DNA of 36,378 nucleotides from Caldiserica bacterium UBA4770 (GTDB lineage Bacteria > Caldisericota > Caldisericia > Caldisericales > Caldisericaceae), in the NCBI GenBank assembly GCA_002403335.1, contig DHHO01000004.1:1-36378 (forward strand), written 5' to 3'. This document shows positions 23,617-31,441 of the stretch, piece after piece. Every line of letters starts with the position of its first letter. Position 1 is the first letter of the stretch. The translations under genes were made by a program, and so were the position numbers. The notes under the pieces were generated by a model. It was given only the letters and a program-made list of their open reading frames with translations. It was not told where the DNA came from and did no database searches.

Positions 23617-24286
23617 TCTTACCTCCCCTCCTATTCTTTATTGCTCTAAGATAGTTATAAATTGTAAAAATTGTTACGTCAAGTTTTTGCGCTACGAAAT
23701 CAACAGAGTCTTTTAAATTAAAAAAGTCCTTCTTATAAAGTTCCTCTACAATGAATCTGTTTTTTTCTTTCTTTTGTATACTTCCCTTTGAATTTGCCCT
23801 TGTGAGTACTTCATCAAACATATGCTCTTCCAGGTTATTCAGGGAAGTTGTCCCTTTCTTTTCCAGTTTGCCATTCTCTATCTTTTCCTCAGGGAAGTTT
23901 GTGAATCCTGTTGTGAATTCCTCCATCTCTATAAACTTACTAATGTTTGTGTTGAGGCATAAAAGCCCTATAATTTTTCTCTTTTCATTTCTAATAGGGA
24001 TTGTTATTGAGCGCAGGATTTTTCCATCAGGAGAGATGCTTTTATAAGGACCAATTGCATCTTTTTGTTTTGAAAGAAGCTCGTTTACGATTTTGAGTCC
24101 TGCCTCAGTAAGGGTTGAGCCCACCGAACGGTTTGTTATATAGCCGTTTTCTATGGCAATTATTGAGTGTTCAGGGTCTTTAAAGGAGTGCAAGGCAATT
24201 TCTGTGTCAGGTCCCAGGAATAAAGAGAGTCCCTTTACAATGTGTTTGAAAGATTCTAAAATTTGCTCATCCTTTTTATTTATCAT
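23585..24286 (-). CDS. YheO-like PAS/HTH transcriptional regulator
   Basis: A 233-residue protein. Residues about 8-120 match the YheO-type PAS domain (LGPDTEIALHSFKDPEHSIIAIENGYITNRSVGS, then SITIPIRNEKRKIIGLLCLN). A linker follows, then a C-terminal helix-turn-helix (about 175-218: RFIVEELYKKDFFNLKDSVDFVAQKLDVTIFTIYNYLRAI) like the DauR/YheO family. It is the first gene of the citrate operon and overlaps aconitase by 32 nt, so it probably controls this operon, and perhaps the divergent ior genes, in response to a small metabolite bound by the PAS domain. Regulon and ligand are inference. Confidence 0.85.
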   Translation of the reverse strand: MINKKDEQILESFKHIVKGLSLFLGPDTEIALHSFKDPEHSIIAIENGYITNRSVGSTLTEAGLKIVNELLSKQKDAIGPYKSISPDGKILRSITIPIRNEKRKIIGLLCLNTNISKFIEMEEFTTGFTNFPEEKIENGKLEKKGTTSLNNLEEHMFDEVLTRANSKGSIQKKEKNRFIVEELYKKDFFNLKDSVDFVAQKLDVTIFTIYNYLRAIKNRRGGKNGKKHYRKNP

Positions 24287-24331
24287 GATTTAAAATTTTT
24301 TTAAAAAATTATTTAAATATTTTTCATCATT

Positions 24332-24359
24332 ATTATATCTCATATGTAAATAAAGTCAA
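24332..24359 (-). promoter_or_regulatory. Housekeeping-type promoter of the citrate operon
   Basis: On the minus strand TTGACT (24354-24359) and TATAAT (24332-24337) are separated by 16 bp. Transcription would start near 24325, about 40 nt before the regulator ATG. It lies in the 127-bp AT-rich gap shared with iorA, for which no clear promoter is seen. Confidence 0.7.
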
Positions 24360-24413
24360 TTGTTTTATTTTGAAGAGAAGTTAAATATAATGGAAGGGTT
24401 CAAGGGAGGCGAA

Positions 24414-26270
24414 ATGAGGCCAGAAGAAGTATTGTTTAAAGAAGAGGGGGAGAGACTCTTTCTTCTTGGAAATGAGGCGGCTGTAAGGGGCGCACTTGAA
24501 GGCGGGGTTGCTGTTGTTGCAACATATCCAGGTACACCTTCCTCTGAGATTGGAGATCTCTTTTCAGCAATTGCAAAAGAGGCAGGTGTATACTTCGAGT
24601 TTTCTGCAAATGAAAAGGTTGCCCTTGAGGTTGCTGCAGCTTCATCTGTATCGGGGTTAAGATCCTTTGTCTTTATGAAACATGTTGGGCTTAATGTGGC
24701 GTCAGATTCTTTTATGAGCACGGCCTATACAGGAACAAGAGGTGGTTTGATTGTCCTTTCTGCTGATGATCCTTCAATGTTCTCTTCACAGAATGAACAG
24801 GATAACAGGATTTATGCCCGTATTGGGGGAGTTCCACTTCTTGAACCATCAAATCCACAGGAGGTGAAGGACCTTGTAAAGTATGGACTTGATGTTTCGG
24901 AAGAATATGGATTACCAATTCTCATAAGAACGACAACAAGAGTTTCTCATATGAGAGGCATTGTAAAGCTCGGGAAGGTTAATAATAGTAAGAAAAATGG
25001 ATTTTTTAAAAAGGATCCATCCAGGTTCGTTCCTGTCCCTGATTTTGCAAAGAAGATGCATTCAACTCTTATGGAAAAGCTTGATACAATTTCAAAGCTT
25101 TCAGAGATGTCAGATTTAAATAAGATCTATGGCTCAGGTGATATAGGGGTAATTACAAGCGGTTCTTCTTTTAACTATGTCATGGATGTGATAAAAGAAG
25201 ATTGTTTGGATCTTAAAGTACTTAAACTTACGTTTTCTTATCCATTTCCTGAAAAGCTCGTGAGAGATTTTCTTCTAAGCGTAAAACGAGTTTTCATAGT
25301 GGAAGAAGTCGAGCCTGTTATTGAAGAAGCCGTTTTTGGTGTGGCTGGTAGGTATAAAATCCCAGTTGATATGCATGGCAAAACAGATGGAACATTTCCT
25401 CGCATTTATGAATATAATCCTGATATTATAAGCGGGGGTTTCAAGAAGGTTTTAGGTGGAGAAATCTCTAAGAAATATGTGAGCTTTGACTTTTCTCTTC
25501 CTCCGCGTCCGCCAGTGCTATGCCCTGGTTGTCCCCATAGAGCTACATATTACGCACTTAAAAGGGCAATTTCGAAGCTCGAGTTGCCGGATGTAATATT
25601 CCCTTCCGACATTGGATGCTACACTCTTGGCATTCAGCCGCCATATAGAGAGGCAGATTATCTGCTTTCCATGGGTTCAAGTATTGGTACAGGGCATGGG
25701 TTTTCAAAGGCAACAGGGCAGAAGATTGTAAGTTTTATAGGAGATTCTACTTTCTTTCATGCAGGCTTACCTGCTCTTGCAAATGCAGTTCATAATAAGG
25801 GTAATCTTCTGCTTACTATCCTCGATAATAGGACGACCGCAATGACTGGTAATCAGCCTGGTTTGTCAGTTCCTCTTGATGGAATGGGGGACAGTGCCCC
25901 TGAAATTTCAATTGAGAATGTAGTGAAGAGCATCGGGGTAGATTTCTGCAGGACTGTTGATCCTTATCAGATTAAAAATACGGAGGAAGTATTTGAGCAG
26001 GCTTTAAAAATTGATGGTGTCCGTGTAGTTATTGCAAAACACCCCTGTGCCCTCATTTCGGATAGGGAAAGAAGGAAGAGAGGCGTCTGGTTTACCTTCA
26101 GAGTAAATCATGATAAATGCAAGATGAGGATGGAGTGCGTCAATAGTTGGGCATGTCCTGCCTTTTATATTGATGAAAATGGTCTTGTGCAGATAGATCA
26201 GAAGTTATGTGATGGGTGTGGTGTTTGTGTACAGTGCTGTCCGGAAAAGGCAATCGAGGTGGTAAAATGA
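24414..26270 (+). CDS. iorA: Indolepyruvate:ferredoxin oxidoreductase alpha subunit
   Basis: A 618-residue protein. The N-terminal pyrimidine-like TPP domain has AVVATYPGTPSSEIGDLF and FEFSANEKVALEVAAASS. The central domain has FIVEEVEPVIEE. The TPP-binding domain has PPVLCPGCPHRATYYALK, PSDIGCYTLG and FIGDSTFFHAGLPAL. The C-terminus has two ferredoxin motifs. The second (Cys599, 602, 605, 609) is standard. The first has Arg572 where the second Cys is expected (Cys569, 575, 581). It oxidises aryl pyruvates from aromatic amino acids to acyl-CoA with ferredoxin. AGGGAGG before 24414 decides the start over upstream in-frame starts at 24360 and 24390. Confidence 0.93.
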   Translation: MRPEEVLFKEEGERLFLLGNEAAVRGALEGGVAVVATYPGTPSSEIGDLFSAIAKEAGVYFEFSANEKVALEVAAASSVSGLRSFVFMKHVGLNVASDSFMSTAYTGTRGGLIVLSADDPSMFSSQNEQDNRIYARIGGVPLLEPSNPQEVKDLVKYGLDVSEEYGLPILIRTTTRVSHMRGIVKLGKVNNSKKNGFFKKDPSRFVPVPDFAKKMHSTLMEKLDTISKLSEMSDLNKIYGSGDIGVITSGSSFNYVMDVIKEDCLDLKVLKLTFSYPFPEKLVRDFLLSVKRVFIVEEVEPVIEEAVFGVAGRYKIPVDMHGKTDGTFPRIYEYNPDIISGGFKKVLGGEISKKYVSFDFSLPPRPPVLCPGCPHRATYYALKRAISKLELPDVIFPSDIGCYTLGIQPPYREADYLLSMGSSIGTGHGFSKATGQKIVSFIGDSTFFHAGLPALANAVHNKGNLLLTILDNRTTAMTGNQPGLSVPLDGMGDSAPEISIENVVKSIGVDFCRTVDPYQIKNTEEVFEQALKIDGVRVVIAKHPCALISDRERRKRGVWFTFRVNHDKCKMRMECVNSWACPAFYIDENGLVQIDQKLCDGCGVCVQCCPEKAIEVVK

Positions 26271-26863
26271 GCAGTTATAATATTCGGCTATCAGGTGTAG
26301 GAGGGCAGGGAATTATAAAAGTTTCTATCATCATTGGCGAAGCCGCAATAAGAAATGGGTTAAACGCAGTGATGAGCGAAATACACGGTATGGCTCAAAG
26401 GGGAGGAAGTGTTACAACAGAGGTAAAAATTGGTGATGCGTTCAGTCCTCTTATAAGAAAGGGAGGGGCAGACCTCCTTATTGGGTTTGAGCCTCTTGAG
26501 GTTTTTAGAAACCTTGAGATATGCAGTGAAAAGACAGCCATTGTAATAAATACAAGGAAAATTATTCCCTTTACTGTTTCGATTGGTCAGGCGAAGTACC
26601 CTGAAATAGATGTATTTCTGAGCAGCATCAGGAAAAGCGTAAAAGCAATTTACTTTATTGATGCAGATAAAATTGCTCAAGAAGCGGGTAATCAAATTTA
26701 TCAGAACATGGTGATGCTCGGAGTTGCTGCATCCATAGAAGGATTCCCCCTTGATAAGGCATCGCTCATTGATTCTATGAGGGCAAATTTACCTTCCAGA
26801 TTTATTAATCAGAATATAGAAGCATTTGAAAAAGGATTTTTAGAGAGGCAGGTATATTCTTAA
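26267..26863 (+). CDS. iorB: Indolepyruvate:ferredoxin oxidoreductase beta subunit
   Basis: A 198-residue gamma-type 2-oxoacid oxidoreductase domain. It starts MSSYNIRLSGVGGQGIIKVSIIIGEAA and contains SEIHGMAQRGGSVTTEVKIG (about 39-58), the CoA-proximal segment of this family. The start ATG overlaps the iorA stop (ATGA) with GAGGTGG upstream, so both subunits are coupled. The stop codon abuts the stop of the convergent oxidoreductase gene with no space between. Confidence 0.94.
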   Translation: MSSYNIRLSGVGGQGIIKVSIIIGEAAIRNGLNAVMSEIHGMAQRGGSVTTEVKIGDAFSPLIRKGGADLLIGFEPLEVFRNLEICSEKTAIVINTRKIIPFTVSIGQAKYPEIDVFLSSIRKSVKAIYFIDADKIAQEAGNQIYQNMVMLGVAASIEGFPLDKASLIDSMRANLPSRFINQNIEAFEKGFLERQVYS

Positions 26864-27997
26864 TTAGCCGATTACCGCTTTTTCCTCGAGAAGTCTCCCT
26901 TCTTTAAATCTATCGAGATCGAGGTTATTTGCCTCCTTGAGAAACATTTGCCTATTATGGATATAGGATGAAACGAGCTTTCCCACAATGGGTCCTAACA
27001 TAAAGCCATGCCCTGAATATCCACATCCGAGGATGAAATTTGAAATTTCCGTTGGCCCCAGGATGGGATGATGGTCGGGTGTCACTACATAAAAGCCTGC
27101 CCATTGCCTCATAATCTTTACAGACGAGAGTATTGGCATTGTGTTAATAATTTCTTTCGAATACTTTTCAAGAAAGTTCAATGTTGAGGAAAGCGAATCC
27201 CCGGGTGGTCTATGTGAGTCTGTCCCTCCTATGATTCTTCCATTGTGTGTCTGGGTAAAGTAGAGTTCACCCCTTACTACCATTGGACTCAGGAATATGT
27301 CCATGGGTTCAGATACTGTAATCTCGTGGGGGTAATTTTCTGTTGGTATATCAATTCCTACCATATGACATATCTTCTTTGCTCCAAAGCCTGCTGCATT
27401 GACTACAAGGTCTGTGTTGTATGTTTCTTTATTGGTTAAAACGCTTTTTATAACACCATTTTTCAAATTTATATCTGTTACCTCTTCAAATGTTCTTATT
27501 TCTATGCCCATTTGCTCAATCGCAAGTTTAAGTGCACTAATAACCGCAAAGGGGTACGCATTTCCATCTGTGGGACACCAGGTTGCTGCCGTAATCCCAT
27601 TTGTATTTATCTGAGGGACAATCTCCTTAACATCTTCCTTCGTTATTATCCTGCTTTGAACACCCAGGCGATTTTGTAAGCTTACGTACTCGCTATATTC
27701 TTTCACTTCTTCTTCATTCTCGAGTAGCCACAGGTACCCACCCTGTCTGAAGTATATAGGTAAAGGAAATTCCTCTTCCCACTCCTGCCACAACTTTACG
27801 CTTTCTCTCATAAGGACAATGTGTTCTTTTGTTGTAAATTGTTGTCTTATACCTGTGCCGCATCTTCCAGTTGACCCTGAACCTATGTATGATTTTTCAA
27901 TAACAACAACGTCCCTTATGTGAGATTTGCCGAGATAATATGCTGTTGAAAGGCCTGTGATTCCACCACCAATGATTACAACACTACAATTTTTCAT
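26864..27997 (-). CDS. FAD-dependent amino-acid dehydrogenase, PDH1 beta-like
   Basis: A 377-residue member of the DAO (glycine/D-amino acid oxidase) family. The FAD-binding SVVIIGGGITGLSTAYYLG is at the N-terminus (about 5-23), followed by GSGSTGRCGTGIRQQF. The C-terminus has GCGYSGHGFMLGPIVGKLVSS, the second flavin contact. Size and gene company match the catalytic beta subunit of dye-linked L-proline dehydrogenase. Sarcosine or another secondary amine is an alternative substrate. ATG at 27997 is preferred (AGAGG upstream); an in-frame ATG at 28024 has no ribosome binding site. It overlaps the small [2Fe-2S] gene by 14 nt. Confidence 0.85.
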   Translation of the reverse strand: MKNCSVVIIGGGITGLSTAYYLGKSHIRDVVVIEKSYIGSGSTGRCGTGIRQQFTTKEHIVLMRESVKLWQEWEEEFPLPIYFRQGGYLWLLENEEEVKEYSEYVSLQNRLGVQSRIITKEDVKEIVPQINTNGITAATWCPTDGNAYPFAVISALKLAIEQMGIEIRTFEEVTDINLKNGVIKSVLTNKETYNTDLVVNAAGFGAKKICHMVGIDIPTENYPHEITVSEPMDIFLSPMVVRGELYFTQTHNGRIIGGTDSHRPPGDSLSSTLNFLEKYSKEIINTMPILSSVKIMRQWAGFYVVTPDHHPILGPTEISNFILGCGYSGHGFMLGPIVGKLVSSYIHNRQMFLKEANNLDLDRFKEGRLLEEKAVIG

Positions 27998-28259
27998 TTT
28001 TTCCTCTATGCAGGAATGATCCAAATGAGATAGGAGATTCGGGAGGTCTTGTTGTTATAACCCCTCTGAAATCTTTGTTACTCATCTCAGAAATAATCTT
28101 TTCAAGCATGGGTATACACGTTTTCCCCTGGCAGGGGCCTGTTCCTATCATCAAATGCCTTCTAAGGGATTCAATATCTGTAAAACCCATTGAGAAGGCA
28201 TTTTTAATGTCTTCAAGTGTAATGTCCTCACATCTACAGATCATTATCGGATTTTTCAT
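27984..28259 (-). CDS. BFD-like [2Fe-2S] subunit, PDH1 delta-like
   Basis: A 91-residue protein made of one BFD-like domain. CRC (Cys8, Cys10) and GPCQGKTC (Cys43, Cys48) supply the four [2Fe-2S] ligands, and EDITLEDIKNAF is the usual helix after the first pair. In many bacterial relatives this domain is the C-terminus of the alpha flavoprotein; here it is separate. It would pass electrons between the two flavin subunits. ATGA overlap with the upstream gene and 14-nt overlap with the downstream gene indicate coupled translation. Confidence 0.87.
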   Translation of the reverse strand: MKNPIMICRCEDITLEDIKNAFSMGFTDIESLRRHLMIGTGPCQGKTCIPMLEKIISEMSNKDFRGVITTRPPESPISFGSFLHRGKNEKL

Positions 28260-28744
28260 TTTATAATCTCTATATTTCTTATATGGTATATATCATCTTC
28301 ATTTTCACACAAGACTGTAATAAGAGAAGACTTCGTCTGTTTATTTACTATTACAGTGCGCATAACAATTCCTTTCCCTAACCTTTCCCCCTTCCTATTT
28401 AAAAGGTATACTTCATTTCCTTTCCCAGGGAGGGGGAGCATTTCGTAAGGGAGTGTAATTATCCCTTTACCATTCTTTATACCAATAAGAAATAGGGCAA
28501 GCCCTGGACAAATACCAACACACTTTCCGCACCCATTGCACTTTTCATAATCTATAACAGGGATTGCATTGATATCTTTCATTGTAATTGCTTTTAAAGG
28601 GCACACAGTAACACAGGGATTGCAGGGGATTTCCTGAATACACTCTGAGATTGCAATGAGGTGTTTCATCAAGAGCTCTTTTCTCGGCAATGTTGTCTTT
28701 ATCTCTCCTGGTTCTAAATATCCTTTTGTTGCCCAATCATTCAT
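28256..28744 (-). CDS. Two-[4Fe-4S] ferredoxin-like subunit, PDH1 gamma-like
   Basis: A 162-residue protein with two [4Fe-4S] motifs. Cys35, 41, 44 and 48 lie in ECIQEIPCNPCVTVCP. Cys69, 72, 75 and 79 lie in KCNGCGKCVGICP. The tail after residue 85 is beta-rich. The EIPCNPC form is typical of ferredoxin subunits in archaeal-type proline dehydrogenase and related flavoprotein complexes. Start 28744 has GGGAGAGG upstream; the longer in-frame start at 28771 lies inside the alpha gene without a binding site. It overlaps alpha by 8 nt. Confidence 0.85.
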   Translation of the reverse strand: MNDWATKGYLEPGEIKTTLPRKELLMKHLIAISECIQEIPCNPCVTVCPLKAITMKDINAIPVIDYEKCNGCGKCVGICPGLALFLIGIKNGKGIITLPYEMLPLPGKGNEVYLLNRKGERLGKGIVMRTVIVNKQTKSSLITVLCENEDDIYHIRNIEIIK

Positions 28745-30140
28745 AGGTAACCTCTCCCAGTGATTCAACAATTTTTGAGGAGAAGGGCCCTTCTCTCAAT
28801 CTTTGCAGTTCTTCTATGTTTTTCTCTTTTTCCCTTCCGGTTGCATATCCTATTTTTTCAAGGATTGCAAGAGAAGCAATCTTTCCCTCAACCATTGCGG
28901 TAGATGCTTCTTCTATACCGGATACATCTCCTGCAACATAGATAGTCTCTCTGGAAGTCCTCAATTCTCTATTCCTTATCGGAACATATCCCCCAAGAGA
29001 GGATACGTACTTCAGGGTACACCCGGCCTGTGAGAGAAGATTTACAGAAGGCATTAATCCGGTAGAAAGGCAGACTGTATCAACGTTCCATTCTTTTTCG
29101 CTTCCTTCTATCTCTTTGAATTCCTCGTCAAGTCCAATACTTATAGCCTTCTCTACTCTTTTTGTGCCCATAACCTCTTTAATTGTTGTACCTGTTAATA
29201 TTGGCACTCCAAATCTTCTCAGTTTCGCTGCATGAACGAAATATCCTCCAATTTTAGGCATTGCTTCAATAACTGCCTTAACATTTATCCCTGCCTGTAA
29301 TAACTGGTAGCTTACGATGAGTCCCACATTTCCTGCGCCAACCATGAGAATATCTTTACCAGGCTTAATTCCAAAGACATTCATCATTGTCTGGGCTGCT
29401 CCCGCCCCAAAGACGCCGGGGACGTCGTTACCGGCAAAGGGAATCATTTTTTCTGAGGCACCTGTTGCAAAGAAGAAGTATTTTGAATGCACCTTTAAGA
29501 GTTGATTATTCTGAAATATGGCAAGAGTACTGTCAGGATAGAAACCAAATGCAGTACTGTCTGTTTTATAATTAATGTTGCTATCCTTTATATTCTGGAT
29601 AAGTATGTTTGCGATTTCGAAGCCTCTTGTACCTGCCATCTCATTTTCTGAGCCAAAAAATTTATGCGTCTGTTTAATGAGCTGCCCTCCAAGCTTTGGA
29701 TTCTGTTCCACAAGAAGAACTCTTATGTTAAAATCTTTAAGGATATTTGCTGCACTAAGTCCTGCAGGCCCTGCACCAACGATAACAATATCTGTGTAAA
29801 TTTCACAGGGTTCAGGAAAATCTTCAATGCTTTCGGGTAACTTTCCATACATATCCTGTTTTTCAATAACCATTCCCTCTCTTGCGGGTAGAATACATGT
29901 TCTTACATTTGGTATGCCATTTACTCTCATCATACAGGAGGAGCATTTTCCAATAGCACAGAACATTCCTCTGGGGCGGTGGAGTTTAGAACTTTCTGTG
30001 AATACGTCAATACCTTCCCTATAAAGTGCCATAGCGACTGTTTCATTTTCATATGCCCTGATTGGAGTGCCACTGAACTTTATCCAGATTTCTTTTCCAC
30101 GGGCCAATTTAAGAATAGGGTGTTCCTGTATTTCTCTCAT
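28737..30140 (-). CDS. NAD(P)/FAD oxidoreductase with N-terminal [2Fe-2S], PDH1 alpha-like
   Basis: A 467-residue protein. Residues 17-95 are a Fer2_4-type [2Fe-2S] domain (Cys61, Cys66, Cys69, Cys82). A two-dinucleotide-domain flavoprotein follows: FAD motif IVGAGPAG (120-127), NAD(P)-type motif VGAGNVG (268-274), and YVAGDVSGIEEASTAMVEGKIA near the C-terminus. It matches the alpha subunit of PDH1-type proline dehydrogenase and the HcnB/sarcosine-oxidase-alpha-like group. It probably accepts electrons from the beta subunit and passes them to an external acceptor. It is the first gene of the four-gene set. Confidence 0.85.
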   Translation of the reverse strand: MREIQEHPILKLARGKEIWIKFSGTPIRAYENETVAMALYREGIDVFTESSKLHRPRGMFCAIGKCSSCMMRVNGIPNVRTCILPAREGMVIEKQDMYGKLPESIEDFPEPCEIYTDIVIVGAGPAGLSAANILKDFNIRVLLVEQNPKLGGQLIKQTHKFFGSENEMAGTRGFEIANILIQNIKDSNINYKTDSTAFGFYPDSTLAIFQNNQLLKVHSKYFFFATGASEKMIPFAGNDVPGVFGAGAAQTMMNVFGIKPGKDILMVGAGNVGLIVSYQLLQAGINVKAVIEAMPKIGGYFVHAAKLRRFGVPILTGTTIKEVMGTKRVEKAISIGLDEEFKEIEGSEKEWNVDTVCLSTGLMPSVNLLSQAGCTLKYVSSLGGYVPIRNRELRTSRETIYVAGDVSGIEEASTAMVEGKIASLAILEKIGYATGREKEKNIEELQRLREGPFSSKIVESLGEVTYE

Positions 30141-30202
30141 TAATTTTCCTTGTTTGCTTCTGCCAGAAAAGATTATATAAAATTTTGTAGATTTCGAAAA
30201 TT

Positions 30203-30580
30203 TTAAAATACTCCCATTTTTCTGAGTTCTTCTTCGCTCATTCCAAAATAGTGACCAATCTCATGGAGAAGGACATTCTTTATCTTTTTACGCAGCGGGA
30301 TGTTCATTAATGCGGCCTCTTTTAGAATGGGCACTTTAAAGAGGATAATTCTATCAGGTAATACTCCTTGATATCCCCTTCCCCTTTTTGCAAGAGGAAC
30401 TCCCTCATATAGACCAAGAAGTGTCCCTTTCCCATAAATATTGCTTCGTTTAAGCATTTCTTCTGTGGGAAAGTCCATCACGATAAATTCCAGGTTTCCT
30501 ATTTTATTTTTGAACTCATTCGGGATTTCGCTAATTACAGAGAGGATGATTTTTTCGAAGTCTTCTTTTGTTATATCCAT
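30203..30580 (-). CDS. Small zincin-like metallopeptidase (minimal MMP-like fold)
   Basis: A 125-residue protein ending with HEIGHYFGMSEEELRKMGVF, in which the HExxH zinc motif is His106, Glu107, His110. This form (HExxHxFGxSxxEL) is that of the DUF1025/minimal-MMP family of single-domain zincins. PDRIILFKVPI in the middle also fits. The biological substrate is unknown. It lies 62 nt downstream of the alpha-like gene, with no obvious terminator between, and is divergent from the GNAT-like gene with 28 nt between starts. Confidence 0.82.
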   Translation of the reverse strand: MDITKEDFEKIILSVISEIPNEFKNKIGNLEFIVMDFPTEEMLKRSNIYGKGTLLGLYEGVPLAKRGRGYQGVLPDRIILFKVPILKEAALMNIPLRKKIKNVLLHEIGHYFGMSEEELRKMGVF

Positions 30581-30608
30581 TACAAAATTATAATAGAAGT
30601 AGAAAATT

Positions 30609-31163
30609 ATGCATATATTTAAAGATGCTATTTATGAAAATAAGGTTGTGTTTCACTATAAACTTCCGCTTTCGGATGTAAAACCTTTCAGAGAGAGTGC
30701 CTTATTTGAAAATAAAATATATTTTTCTATGGAAGAGATTCCTCAGAGGGAGATTTTTTTAATCCTTCATGAATTTGGTCCTGAGAAAATTGACTCATTT
30801 GAAATGAGGTTTGGCATAGGTTTTAAGATGGTAGCATCATATCTTGCAGAAGAGCTTGCCTCCTTCTGTTTTTTCTCAGACTTTCCATTTAAATTCCGAT
30901 TCTTCTATCTTCCTCACGAAGCAATATATTTCTTCGATTGTTTTACCTTTGAAAATTTCAGAGGACTGGGGGCAGTTCACTCAGAAGTTGCATATGTGAT
31001 AGATAAGTATAGTGCATATGGATTCAAAGAGGCAAATGTAGAGATAGAATCTTCAAATACATCCTCCATAAAGGCGTTTTCAAAGATTGGTTTCGAAAAA
31101 ACAGAGGAGTACCATTATACAAGGTTTCTCTTTTTTAAGAGGGTAAAAGAGGTTATCCTTTAG
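30609..31163 (+). CDS. GNAT-like acetyltransferase domain protein
   Basis: A 184-residue protein. The C-terminal half has GNAT features: FRGLGAVHSEVAYVIDKYSAYGF in the place of motif A, then ANVEIESSNTSSIKAFSKIGFEKTEEYHYTRFLFFKR, which fits the N-S-S-I-K-A-F-K-x-G-F signature. The classical RxxGxG/A acetyl-CoA loop is reduced to RGLG, so it is divergent or may not bind CoA. The N-terminal half is not recognised. TATAAT at 30589-30594 may be its -10 box. Its stop overlaps the stop of the convergent membrane-protein gene. Confidence 0.62.
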   Translation: MHIFKDAIYENKVVFHYKLPLSDVKPFRESALFENKIYFSMEEIPQREIFLILHEFGPEKIDSFEMRFGIGFKMVASYLAEELASFCFFSDFPFKFRFFYLPHEAIYFFDCFTFENFRGLGAVHSEVAYVIDKYSAYGFKEANVEIESSNTSSIKAFSKIGFEKTEEYHYTRFLFFKRVKEVIL

Positions 31164-31441
31164 TCCCCCCTTCTTTTTAAAAGTTTGTAAGTAGGTGAAA
31201 ACCCGTTTGCGCCAGTGAAAATGAGTACAAAACCAAGAAACCACCCTATAATTCTTGCAATGTTTCTTTCTCTATATACGATTGCAGCAATTTTATATAG
31301 AGCTGTCCCCTCTGTGTAATACCCTGACTCGTAAAGTCCTGCTGTTGTGCTTACTCGTAAAGCGGCATAGAATAAAAGAATACCAATAGCTACCCTTAGT
31401 ATTCTTTCCACAGGAGTGAGGTTAGTCTCTGCATCCCTCAT
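31160..31441 (-). CDS. Small membrane protein, DUF2892-like
   Basis: A 93-residue protein with two membrane segments. ERILRVAIGILLFYAALRV (about 12-30) and IIGWFLGFVLIFTGANGFSPTYKLL (about 63-87) follow the DUF2892 pattern, in which the second helix ends in G-x-C/S-P-x-Y-x-L-L. The loop between is longer than usual (about 30 residues). Function is unknown. It overlaps the upstream protease gene by ATGA and ends on the stop of the GNAT-like gene. Confidence 0.68.
   Translation of the reverse strand: MRDAETNLTPVERILRVAIGILLFYAALRVSTTAGLYESGYYTEGTALYKIAAIVYRERNIARIIGWFLGFVLIFTGANGFSPTYKLLKRRGD

Noticed and set aside
24365..24721. 118-codon minus-strand frame opposite iorA
   Set aside because: Its Ser/Pro/Ala-rich translation is typical of an antisense shadow, and iorA is certain on the other strand.
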